A stretch of 5,201 nucleotides of DNA. Source: Acetobacteraceae bacterium. GTDB taxonomy: Bacteria; Pseudomonadota; Alphaproteobacteria; Acetobacterales; Acetobacteraceae. Below, one piece after another: positions 1 through 5,201 of the stretch. The notes beneath the pieces are model-generated. The model had not been told where the DNA came from. It ran no database searches and worked only from the letters and a program-made list of their open reading frames with translations. How positions within the stretch are numbered: position 1 is the first letter of the stretch; the number at the start of each line of letters is the position of its first letter. The stretch is taken from contig DAHUXX010000017.1 in the NCBI GenBank assembly GCA_027306955.1, positions 1 to 5,201 on the forward strand, written 5' to 3'. The position numbers and the translations under genes are program-made.

Positions 1-885
1 CGCGCGCAGGTCGGAGCCGCCCTCCAGCATCGAGACCAAGCGGCCGCGGCATTTTGCGCCTGCGACGTCCAGGATGGCGTGGGTGATCCAGGCAAAATCC
101 TCGGTTTCCAGCCGCAGTTGCGCCAGCGGGTCGGCGCGGTGGGCGTCGAAGCCGGCGGAGATCACGATCAGGTCGGGCACCCAGGCGTCGACCGCCGGCA
201 GGATGGAGCCCGCCCACGCGGCGCGGAACGCCTCCGAGCCCGTGCCTGGTGCCAGCGGCACGTTGACCACATTACCCGCGACCCCGCGTTCGGCCGCCAT
301 GCCGGTGCCCGGATAGCACGGGTACTGGTGCGTCGAGCCGTAGAACAAGGTGGGATCGCCCGCGGCGACCGCCTGCGTGCCATTGCCGTGATGCACGTCG
401 AAATCCAGCACCGCGACGCGCGCGGCATGCCACCGCGCCTGGGCGTGGCGGGCGGCGATGGCGGCGTTGGAGAACAGGCAGAAGCCCATCGCGCGGTCCG
501 GCTCGGCGTGGTGCCCGGGCGGGCGCACCGCGGCGAAGGCGGCGCGCACGGAGCCCGACATCACCGAATCCACCGCCGCGACGCCGGCCCCAGCGGCCCG
601 CAGCGCAGCCTCTGCCGAGCCGGCGCTGACCACCGTGTCGGGGTCGATGTTGATGGGCTCGCCCGGGGGCGGGGAGAGGGCGAGCACGGCGCGGACATGC
701 GGCGCCGGATGCACGCGCAGCAGCGCCTCCTCCTCGGCGCGGGGCGCCTCCTCGCGGAGCAGGTGGGAGAAGGTCTCGGCCTCCAGCGCCGCCATCACGT
801 GGCGCAGCCGGTCCGGGCACTCGGGATGGAATGGCCCGGTGTCGTGTGCGAGGCAGGCCTTGTGGGTGAGGAGGAGGACGGTCAT
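1..885 (-). CDS. Histone deacetylase-like amidohydrolase (class II HDAC / acetoin-utilisation family), 3' end cut by window
   Basis: Zinc-dependent deacetylase fold, likely cytoplasmic, removing acetyl groups from lysine side chains, polyamines or small amides; the substrate cannot be read from sequence. 295 residues are visible and the C-terminus lies beyond position 1. The N-terminus has the family signature THKACLAHDTGPFHPECPDRL. Further landmarks are RPPGHHAEPDRAMGFCLFSN with the paired active-site histidines (H125, H126), LDFDVHHGNGT with zinc ligands D163 and H165, the STHQYPCYPGTG block, and SAGFDAHRADPL with the third zinc ligand D247. The last motif should read LEGGYDL but reads LEGGSDL: the catalytic Tyr is Ser291. 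The ATG start at 885 overlaps the stop of the sulfur-carrier gene upstream (ATGA), which implies co-transcription and coupled translation; I see no separate Shine-Dalgarno. The family call is firm; activity is uncertain because of Ser291. In many alphaproteobacteria such a gene precedes xseB, which could be looked for to the left. Confidence 0.93.
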   Translation of the reverse strand, partial: MTVLLLTHKACLAHDTGPFHPECPDRLRHVMAALEAETFSHLLREEAPRAEEEALLRVHPAPHVRAVLALSPPPGEPINIDPDTVVSAGSAEAALRAAGAGVAAVDSVMSGSVRAAFAAVRPPGHHAEPDRAMGFCLFSNAAIAARHAQARWHAARVAVLDFDVHHGNGTQAVAAGDPTLFYGSTHQYPCYPGTGMAAERGVAGNVVNVPLAPGTGSEAFRAAWAGSILPAVDAWVPDLIVISAGFDAHRADPLAQLRLETEDFAWITHAILDVAGAKCRGRLVSMLEGGSDLRA

Positions 886-1115
886 GCCGGGCCGCGCGCG
901 CGAATGAGGAAACTCAGCACGCCCGCCTCGTCCGACCAGGCAAGCAGCGCATGGCCGGTCTCGCGGCAGAAAAGCTGGAAGTCCTTGACCGCGGCGCGAT
1001 CGGTCGCCAGCACCCGCAGCTGGGCACCCGCTGGCATGGCGCGCAGTTCGCGTTGCGCGCGCAGGACCGGCAGCGGACACGTCATGCCTTTGACGTCGAG
1101 GACGGTTTCGCTCAT
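882..1115 (-). CDS. TusA-family sulfur-carrier protein (sulfurtransferase)
   Basis: A 77-residue protein of the TusA/SirA family, which carries persulfide sulfur on a cysteine and hands it between sulfurtransferases, for example in tRNA thiolation, cofactor synthesis or sulfur oxidation. It is expected in the cytoplasm. The diagnostic CPxP motif is seen in KGMTCPLPVLRAQREL, with the carrier cysteine at residue 13. The family's second half also fits: RVLATDRAAVKDFQLFCRETGH and a final beta strand GVLSFLIRA. The length is normal. The reading frame stays open further upstream, but homology starts at MSETVLDVKG, so ATG at 1115 is chosen; a weak purine stretch (CAGAG) lies about ten bases before it. 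The gene is first in a two-gene unit and overlaps the deacetylase start by four bases. No cysteine desulfurase, rhodanese or Tus relay gene is visible nearby, so the specific pathway, and whether it deserves the symbol tusA, cannot be decided. Confidence 0.93.
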   Translation of the reverse strand: MSETVLDVKGMTCPLPVLRAQRELRAMPAGAQLRVLATDRAAVKDFQLFCRETGHALLAWSDEAGVLSFLIRARGPA

Positions 1116-1167
1116 CGCTGCGACTCTGCGCGGTGCGCGCGCCGCGGGCAAGGCAGGCGGGGTGGGA
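1116..1167. promoter_or_regulatory. Divergent control region between the sulfur-carrier gene and fructokinase
   Basis: These 52 bases separate two outward-facing start codons, so promoters for both directions must lie here or inside the flanking genes. It is almost entirely G/C and no sigma70-like -35/-10 pair is recognisable on either strand. A purine-rich GGCGGGGTGGGA precedes the kinase ATG and probably serves as its ribosome-binding region. The core holds an imperfect dyad at 1129-1146, listed separately. That the region is regulatory is inferred from gene geometry, not from a recognised motif. Confidence 0.5.
1129..1146. repeat. Imperfect 18-base dyad, possible operator
   Basis: CGCGGTGCG is followed directly by CGCGCCGCG. 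The two halves are reverse complements at eight of nine positions; the single mismatch is T1134 against G1141. It sits midway between the two divergent starts, where an operator or overlapping promoter control could lie. In DNA made almost wholly of G and C such symmetry arises easily by chance, so the functional reading is weak. Confidence 0.25.
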
Positions 1168-2067
1168 ATGGCGGGAGTGAGGATCGGGGTCGATCTCGGC
1201 GGCACGAAGATCGAGGTCGCGGCGATCGGGGAGGACGGCGGCATCATGCTGCGCGAGCGCACGGCGACACCCCTGGGCTATGTCGCCACCGTCGCGGCCA
1301 TCGTCGAGCTGGTGCGCGGCGCGGAGGCGCGGCTCGGCGCGAGTGCCAGCGTAGGCATCGGCATTCCGGGCGTGATCTCGCCGGCGACGGGGCTGGTGAA
1401 GAACGCCAACTCCATCGCGCTCAACGGCAACCCGTTTGACCGCGACGTCGGCACGGCGCTCGGGCGCGAGGTGCGGGTCGCCAATGATGCCAATTGCTTC
1501 GCGCTGAGCGAGGCGTTGGACGGCGCCGGGGCGAGCGGGCGCGTCGTGTTCGGCGTTATCCTCGGCACCGGCTGCGGCGGCGGCATCGTGGTGGACCGGC
1601 GCATCGTCGAGGGCAGGCACCGCATCGCGGGCGAGTGGGGCCACATGCCGCTGCCCTGGCCGCAACCCGAGGAGCAGCCGGGCAATACCTGCTGGTGCGG
1701 CCAGCGCAATTGCCTCGAGACCTGGCTCGCCGGGCCGGCACTGGCGGCGGATTGCGACGGGCCGGGCAGCCGCGACACGGGCAGCATTCCGGCGCGCGCC
1801 GCGGCGGGGGAGGAACGGGCGAAGGCGGCACTCGCCAGGCACGCGGACCGGCTGGCGCGCGGGCTTGCCGTCATCATCAACATCCTCGACCCCGACATCA
1901 TCGTTCTCGGTGGCGGGCTTTCGAACATGGCCCATCTCTACGAGGCGGTGCCGGCGGCGATGAAGCGCTACGTGTTCTCCGACTTCGTGGATACGCCGAT
2001 GGTGCGGGCGAAGCACGGCGACTCCTCCGGCGTGCGCGGCGCCGCGTGGCTCTGGCCCCCAGACTGA
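1168..2067 (+). CDS. mak: ROK-family fructokinase (Mak-type sugar kinase)
   Basis: A 299-residue ATP-dependent sugar kinase, cytoplasmic, most likely phosphorylating fructose to fructose-6-phosphate, possibly also mannose or glucose. The phosphate-binding motif DLGGTKIE is at residues 9-16. ANDANCFALSE at 105-115 holds the catalytic base D107. GTGCGGG is at 133-139. The ROK zinc site follows as EWGH (H159) and CWCGQRNCLE (C175, C177, C182). The C-terminal NILDPDIIVLGGGLSN and AKHGDSSGVRGAAWLWP closely match E. coli Mak as I remember it, which favours fructokinase over glucokinase or N-acetylglucosamine kinase. The frame is open far upstream, but that part runs antisense to the neighbouring genes and is not homologous. 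ATG at 1168 is chosen because the ATP motif begins eight codons later and a GGTGGGA purine tract precedes it; an in-frame GTG at 1162 is a minor alternative. No transporter or other sugar gene is adjacent. Confidence 0.93.
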   Translation: MAGVRIGVDLGGTKIEVAAIGEDGGIMLRERTATPLGYVATVAAIVELVRGAEARLGASASVGIGIPGVISPATGLVKNANSIALNGNPFDRDVGTALGREVRVANDANCFALSEALDGAGASGRVVFGVILGTGCGGGIVVDRRIVEGRHRIAGEWGHMPLPWPQPEEQPGNTCWCGQRNCLETWLAGPALAADCDGPGSRDTGSIPARAAAGEERAKAALARHADRLARGLAVIINILDPDIIVLGGGLSNMAHLYEAVPAAMKRYVFSDFVDTPMVRAKHGDSSGVRGAAWLWPPD

Positions 2068-2105
2068 GGCGTTCAAGTTGACCGGCGCGTGCTAAAGTCC
2101 GTGCC

Positions 2106-3359
2106 ATGCCGGCGCTGTGCCGCGACTGCTTCCGTGTGCTGGAGGACGCGCCCTGCAAGTGCGGCGGGCGCGTGGTGCGCCATGTCGAGCTGTTCAGCCT
2201 CAGCCTCGCGCACATCGATTGTGATGCGTTTTACGCCAGCGTGGAGAAGCGCGACCGGCCGGAACTCGCCTCGCGGCCGGTGATCGTGGGCGGCGGTACG
2301 CGCGGCGTGGTGGCCGCCGCGTGCTACGTCGCGCGCATGGCCGGCGTGCGCAGCGCCATGCCGATGTTCAAGGCCCGCCGCTTGTGCCCGGACGCCGAGG
2401 TCATCCCGCCCGATTTTCGCAAATACGCAGCGGCGGCGCGCGATATCCGCGAGCGCATGTTCCGGCTCACGCCGCTGGTCGAGGTGCTCTCGATCGACGA
2501 GGCGGTGCTCGATCTCGCCGGGACCGAGGCGCTGCACGGCGCGCCGCCGGCCGTCGTGCTCGCGCGCTTCGCGGCCGAGGTGGAGCGAGAGGTGGGTGTC
2601 ACCGTCTCGGTCGGCCTGGCGCGCAACCGGCTCCTGGCCAAGCTCGCCGCCGGGCGGGACAAGCCGCGCGGCTTCTCGGTGCTGGGCGCGGATGCGGCGC
2701 AGTACCTGGCACCGCGGCCGGTGCGGCTGCTGCCGGGAGTCGGACCCGCCGGCGCCGCGCGGCTTGCGGCCATGGGGATCACCACGCTCGGGCAGTTGCA
2801 GACGCTGGATGCGCGCACCGCGCGGGTGCGCCTGGGAGAGGAGGGGCCGTTGCTGGTCGCGCGCGCGAGGGGCGAGGATGCGCGGACGGTGCGGCCAGGG
2901 CGCGAGGCGAAGTCGGTCAGCGCCGAGACCACGTTCGAGCACGATCTCGCCGGGCGCGAGGAGCTGGAGGCGGTGCTCTGGCGCCTGTGCGAAAAGGTGG
3001 CGCGCCGGCTCGCCGAAAACGAACTCGCCGCCGCTGGGGTCACGCTCAAGCTACGCAGCGCGAGCTTCGCCACACGCACCCGCGCGGCGCGGCTGGCGGC
3101 GCCCACGCTGCTGCCAGACCGCCTGTTCGAGGCCGGGTGCCGGCTGCTCTCGCCGGCCATTGACGGTACTGCTTACCGGCTCATCGGTATCGGCGCCGAT
3201 CCCTTGGCGCCGGTCGCGGAGGCCGACCCGCCGGACCTCGCCGACCCGTCACTCACCCGCCGCGTGGCGGCGCAGCGCGCGGTCGATGCGCTGCGGGGTC
3301 GGTTCGGCGAGAGCGCCGTCATGCGCGGGCGTGGCCTGCCGCGTGGTTCAGCCTCGTGA
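2106..3359 (+). CDS. dinB: DNA polymerase IV (Y-family translesion polymerase) with N-terminal cysteine motif
   Basis: A 417-residue error-prone DNA polymerase that bypasses damaged template bases. An N-terminal extension typical of alphaproteobacterial DinB carries four cysteines (C5, C8, C17, C19), a likely small zinc knuckle. The palm begins with LAHIDCDAFYASVEKRD: metal ligand D38, steric-gate position Y43. The second catalytic pair is D131-E132 in LSIDEAVLDL, where the residue after EA is Val rather than the usual Tyr or Phe. The block GLARNRLLAKLAAGRDKPRG (170-189) is the family's helix, diverged at several normally conserved positions. The helix-hairpin-helix LLPGVGPAGAARLAAMGITT is at 208-227, and the little finger covers roughly 268-372. 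The C-terminus RGRGLPRGSAS shows no obvious clamp-binding QxxLxF-like motif. ATG at 2106 is chosen because it includes the conserved cysteine extension; no good Shine-Dalgarno precedes it. It lies 38 bases after mak on the same strand, so read-through from mak is possible. No LexA box was found. Confidence 0.96.
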   Translation: MPALCRDCFRVLEDAPCKCGGRVVRHVELFSLSLAHIDCDAFYASVEKRDRPELASRPVIVGGGTRGVVAAACYVARMAGVRSAMPMFKARRLCPDAEVIPPDFRKYAAAARDIRERMFRLTPLVEVLSIDEAVLDLAGTEALHGAPPAVVLARFAAEVEREVGVTVSVGLARNRLLAKLAAGRDKPRGFSVLGADAAQYLAPRPVRLLPGVGPAGAARLAAMGITTLGQLQTLDARTARVRLGEEGPLLVARARGEDARTVRPGREAKSVSAETTFEHDLAGREELEAVLWRLCEKVARRLAENELAAAGVTLKLRSASFATRTRAARLAAPTLLPDRLFEAGCRLLSPAIDGTAYRLIGIGADPLAPVAEADPPDLADPSLTRRVAAQRAVDALRGRFGESAVMRGRGLPRGSAS

Positions 3360-3374
3360 GACCGCCAGCGGTCT
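3359..3374. terminator. Perfect inverted repeat between convergent genes, possible bidirectional terminator
   Basis: AGACCGC and GCGGTCT are exact reverse complements separated by CA; as RNA this gives a six-pair stem with a CCAG loop on either strand. It begins at the last base of the dinB stop codon and ends eight bases before the eipB stop, filling most of the 22-base convergent gap. Neither side has a run of T, so it does not meet the classic intrinsic-terminator form. Position and symmetry are the only support. Confidence 0.4.
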
Positions 3375-3381
3375 GCGCCGG

Positions 3382-4236
3382 TCAGCAATGCGACGGGCGC
3401 AGCGCGAAGTGCACGAGGTGGCCCTTCATCTGGAAGTCGCCGAAATCCATGAAGATGCCGTCGGCGACGCCGTTGGAGAAATAGCGCATGCCGATCTGCA
3501 TCGTCGGCTCCATCGCCCGCGGCGCGCGATCGAAGAAGCCGATATGCACGCGCCCGCTCTTGAGTCCCTTGAGCGCCGGCCATTTCGTATGCGAGGGCGT
3601 GCCCCAGGTGGCGAGCGCCACGGTTGAGTTTTCCGCGCCATGGGCGCTGGTGCCGTCGAACAGCGGCATGGACATCACATGCTTCCCGTTCTCGGAGGCG
3701 GCGATGATGAGGCGGTTCTGCGCCATCGGGAAGGTCGTGCCCGGCGGCAGCGGGATGCGCATGGGCTTCGGCAGCGTGTAGATCGCGACCCCCGGGCCGC
3801 CCGGCCGGTCGAGATGAGCCTCGCCGGCGATGTCCGCGGTGGTCTGCCCGTCCGTCGTCTCGTGCAGGCGGAAGCGCAGCGTCCGCCCGTACTTGCTTTC
3901 CCAGGTCGTGTAGTCGGAGATCGAACGGTTCACCGAGCCGTTGCTGTTCGCGACCTCGAGCTCCAGCCGCTGCTGCACCGCCCAGGCGGTGCAGGCGTCG
4001 ATCACGTCGTAGGTCATGCGCCCGGTCGCACCGATCACGCCGCCGCGCGCGGCGCCCAGCGTCAGGTCATAGACCGCGTGATGGGCGGCAAGCGTGATCG
4101 CGCTCGCGCGGACCGGCGCCGGTGGGGCGGCGGCGGCGGGGAGCGCGGCGAGGATCAGGGCGACGAAGGGGGCGACGAACGGGAGGGGGACGAGCCGGGG
4201 GAGGAATGCGCGCATGCCCCGAGATAGGATGTTCAC
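3382..4236 (-). CDS. eipB: Periplasmic cell-envelope integrity protein EipB (DUF1849 family)
   Basis: A 284-residue exported protein matching the DUF1849 family, whose Brucella member EipB is a periplasmic beta-spiral protein needed for envelope integrity. A signal peptide is evident: arginines, then a hydrophobic stretch (about residues 16-33) and AAAA near 34-37 as the likely cleavage area. The mature part opens with AAHHAVYDLTLG, as in the family. There are just two cysteines, C82 (VIDACTAW) and the last residue C284, consistent with the conserved disulfide described for EipB. Other family-like blocks are ISDYTTWESKYG, MSMPLFDGTSAHG and GIFMDFGDFQMKGHLVHF. The GTG start at 4236 overlaps the methyltransferase stop (GTGA) and is given here. 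An ATG eight codons in (4215), preceded by CGGGG, would give a tidier 277-residue precursor and may be the true start. Family assignment is by recognition of conserved segments. Confidence 0.85.
   Translation of the reverse strand: MNILSRGMRAFLPRLVPLPFVAPFVALILAALPAAAAPPAPVRASAITLAAHHAVYDLTLGAARGGVIGATGRMTYDVIDACTAWAVQQRLELEVANSNGSVNRSISDYTTWESKYGRTLRFRLHETTDGQTTADIAGEAHLDRPGGPGVAIYTLPKPMRIPLPPGTTFPMAQNRLIIAASENGKHVMSMPLFDGTSAHGAENSTVALATWGTPSHTKWPALKGLKSGRVHIGFFDRAPRAMEPTMQIGMRYFSNGVADGIFMDFGDFQMKGHLVHFALRPSHC
4159..4182 (-). repeat. 12-base tandem duplication in the eipB signal peptide
   Basis: GGCGACGAAGGG (4159-4170) is followed immediately by GGCGACGAACGG (4171-4182), eleven of twelve bases identical. 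On the coding strand this gives the residue repeat PFVA-PFVA (19-26) inside the hydrophobic core of the signal peptide. It looks like a small in-frame slippage duplication that lengthens the hydrophobic stretch without breaking the gene. No function is implied. Confidence 0.55.
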
Positions 4237-5201
4237 GCGGGCGGCGCCAGCAAAAGGCGATTGACCGAAACGAGCCGCGAGAAGGTCTCGCGCCAGGCAC
4301 GCGCGAAGACGGCGGGCGCGATGCCGCGGCCGGCCAGCGCCTCGCCGATGTCGCCCACGCTGCGCGCACCGTTCACCAGGCGCAGGATCGCCGCGGCCTG
4401 CGGCGGCAGCGGCACCGGCGCGCGCAACCCGTCGAACAGGAAGGAGAGCGTGCCGTCCGGCAGGATGGCGCGTGCCAGTTCCTCGCCGGGCATCTCGCGC
4501 GCCACCGGCACGCGCGCCGGGTCGGTGGCGTCAGGTGCCGCGCGCGGTTCGCCAATGCGATGGGCATAGACGACGTGCATGCCGATGTTGCCGCACAGCG
4601 ACTCCGCCAGCGCCGCGCGGCCGATAGGATCGAGCCGCGCGGCGCGGGCGCGCAGGCGCGGGTCGGGCAGGTAGGTATCGGGGTCGTAGCGCATCGGCTC
4701 GATCCAGGCCGCGACCGCGAGGCTCCGGGTGGCGAGCAGGGCGTGGAACTCCGCGACGGTGTAGGCGCGGTCGCGCGGGTTGAGCAGCAGGTCGGCCAGC
4801 CCCGCGTCGCCACCGGTGATGTGGTCGGCGAAGCCGCGGTTGAAGCGTAGCCAGGCGGATTGCGGCAGGTGGCGCAGCACCCGGCGCGCGGCGTCGACGC
4901 GCTCGGCGAGCAGCTCATCGTCCGGGGCGAGCAGGCGCAGCGCGTCCTGCAGCATGTACACGCCGGTGCGCCCGTAGGGCGCGTAGACCATGAGGCCGAG
5001 CCCACCCCCCGGAGCCAGGACTGAGAGCAACGCCGCCAGCCCCGCCGCGGGGTCCGGCAGATGGTGCAGCACGCCGCAGCAATCGACGTAGTCGAACGGT
5101 CCGAGTTCGAGCTTCGGCAGGTCCAGCAGCGAGGCCTCGACGAAGTCGATGTTGTCGAGCCCGCGCGCGGCGGCGCGTGCCTCGGCGATGCGGCGTGCGG
5201 C
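4233..5201 (-). CDS. Class I SAM-dependent methyltransferase, 5' end cut by window
   Basis: The last 322 residues of a Rossmann-fold methyltransferase; its true start lies beyond 5201, so the first GTG or ATG inside the window is not the start. At the right edge the frame reads ARGLDNIDFVEASLLDL, then GPFDYVDCCGVLHHLPDP (about 5102-5049, the motif IV region), then LAALLSVLAPGGGLGLMVYA, the motif V/VI region of class I methyltransferases. Motif I, the glycine-rich SAM loop, would lie upstream, outside the window. A long C-terminal part follows, mostly helical, ending in PPQAAAILRLVNGARSVGDI and a final FSRLVSVNRLLLAPPA. That tail resembles small winged-helix-type regulatory or binding domains, but I cannot name its family. 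Substrate is unknown. Its stop overlaps the eipB start (GTGA), implying an operon. A role in envelope modification is only a guess from that neighbour. Confidence 0.87.
   Translation of the reverse strand, partial: AARRIAEARAAARGLDNIDFVEASLLDLPKLELGPFDYVDCCGVLHHLPDPAAGLAALLSVLAPGGGLGLMVYAPYGRTGVYMLQDALRLLAPDDELLAERVDAARRVLRHLPQSAWLRFNRGFADHITGGDAGLADLLLNPRDRAYTVAEFHALLATRSLAVAAWIEPMRYDPDTYLPDPRLRARAARLDPIGRAALAESLCGNIGMHVVYAHRIGEPRAAPDATDPARVPVAREMPGEELARAILPDGTLSFLFDGLRAPVPLPPQAAAILRLVNGARSVGDIGEALAGRGIAPAVFARAWRETFSRLVSVNRLLLAPPA

Noticed and set aside
79..1167. A 363-codon open frame on the plus strand running directly into the fructokinase, which would give a 662-residue fusion protein
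   Set aside because: It lies antisense to the deacetylase and sulfur-carrier genes, both of which carry clear family motifs, and its translation is Arg/Gly/His-rich with no recognisable domain. High G+C removes stops in this frame; the kinase homology starts at 1168.
882..1262. A longer 126-residue version of the sulfur-carrier protein starting at 1262
   Set aside because: The extra 49 residues are Pro/Ala/Arg-rich, overlap the start of the fructokinase on the other strand and are not part of the TusA family; ATG at 1115 fits exactly.
2078..2098. TTGACC followed by TAAAGT as a promoter for dinB
   Set aside because: The spacing is only nine bases instead of about seventeen, and no -10-like hexamer occurs at the proper distance before the ATG.
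2073..2942. A 289-residue minus-strand open frame opposite dinB, plus several other long frames opposite mak and dinB
   Set aside because: Compositional shadows: Arg/Ala/Gly/His-rich, no domains, and wholly covered by a gene with conserved catalytic motifs on the other strand.
3640..4227. A 195-residue plus-strand open frame opposite eipB
   Set aside because: Its translation is low-complexity and charged (GGG/ERG/GDEG runs), typical of the reverse complement of a G+C-rich secreted-protein gene; eipB itself has a signal peptide and family motifs.
4233..5072. Treating the GTG at 5072 as the start of a 279-residue methyltransferase
   Set aside because: The same frame continues open to the right edge and contains expected methyltransferase sequence (NIDFVEASLLDL, FDYVDCCG) before that codon, so the protein is longer and its start is outside the window.
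1..5201. Mobile elements, CRISPR arrays, RNA genes, toxin-antitoxin pairs or a defence system
   Set aside because: No transposase, integrase, regularly spaced repeats, tRNA/rRNA-like segments or defence-type domains were seen; all six genes belong to ordinary chromosomal families.

Overview
This is a dense, very G+C-rich chromosomal window with six protein genes and almost no non-coding DNA. Three signs point to an alphaproteobacterium, probably of the Rhodospirillales/Acetobacterales type: an EipB/DUF1849 periplasmic protein, a DNA polymerase IV with the N-terminal cysteine-rich extension I know from alphaproteobacterial DinB, and strong codon bias towards G/C at third positions. The exact order or genus is inference. 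There are no RNA genes, insertion sequences, CRISPR arrays, phage genes or signs of horizontal transfer.

Layout from left to right. Positions 1-1115 hold two minus-strand genes: a TusA-type sulfur-carrier protein (1115-882) and, overlapping its stop by ATGA, a class II histone-deacetylase-like amidohydrolase (885 to the left edge, cut before its C-terminus). A 52-base divergent gap (1116-1167) separates them from two plus-strand genes: a ROK-family fructokinase close to E. coli Mak (1168-2067), and, 38 bases on, DNA polymerase IV (2106-3359). A 22-base convergent gap containing a perfect inverted repeat (3359-3374) is followed by two minus-strand genes: EipB (4236-3382) and, upstream of it with a GTGA overlap, a class I SAM-dependent methyltransferase whose N-terminus lies beyond the right edge.

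The genes form three short transcription units: tusA to deacetylase, mak to dinB, and methyltransferase to eipB. They look like ordinary housekeeping or accessory metabolism rather than one dedicated system. No pathway clearly links sugar phosphorylation, translesion synthesis, sulfur transfer and envelope integrity.

The most notable observation is in the deacetylase. Its zinc ligands and paired histidines are intact, but the usual catalytic tyrosine of the GGY motif reads as serine (GGS, codon 13-15). This is either a one-base error (TAC to TCC) or a real change in chemistry. The rest of the window is conventional; smaller points of interest are the two start/stop overlaps, local divergence in DinB, and an 18-base dyad in the divergent control region.
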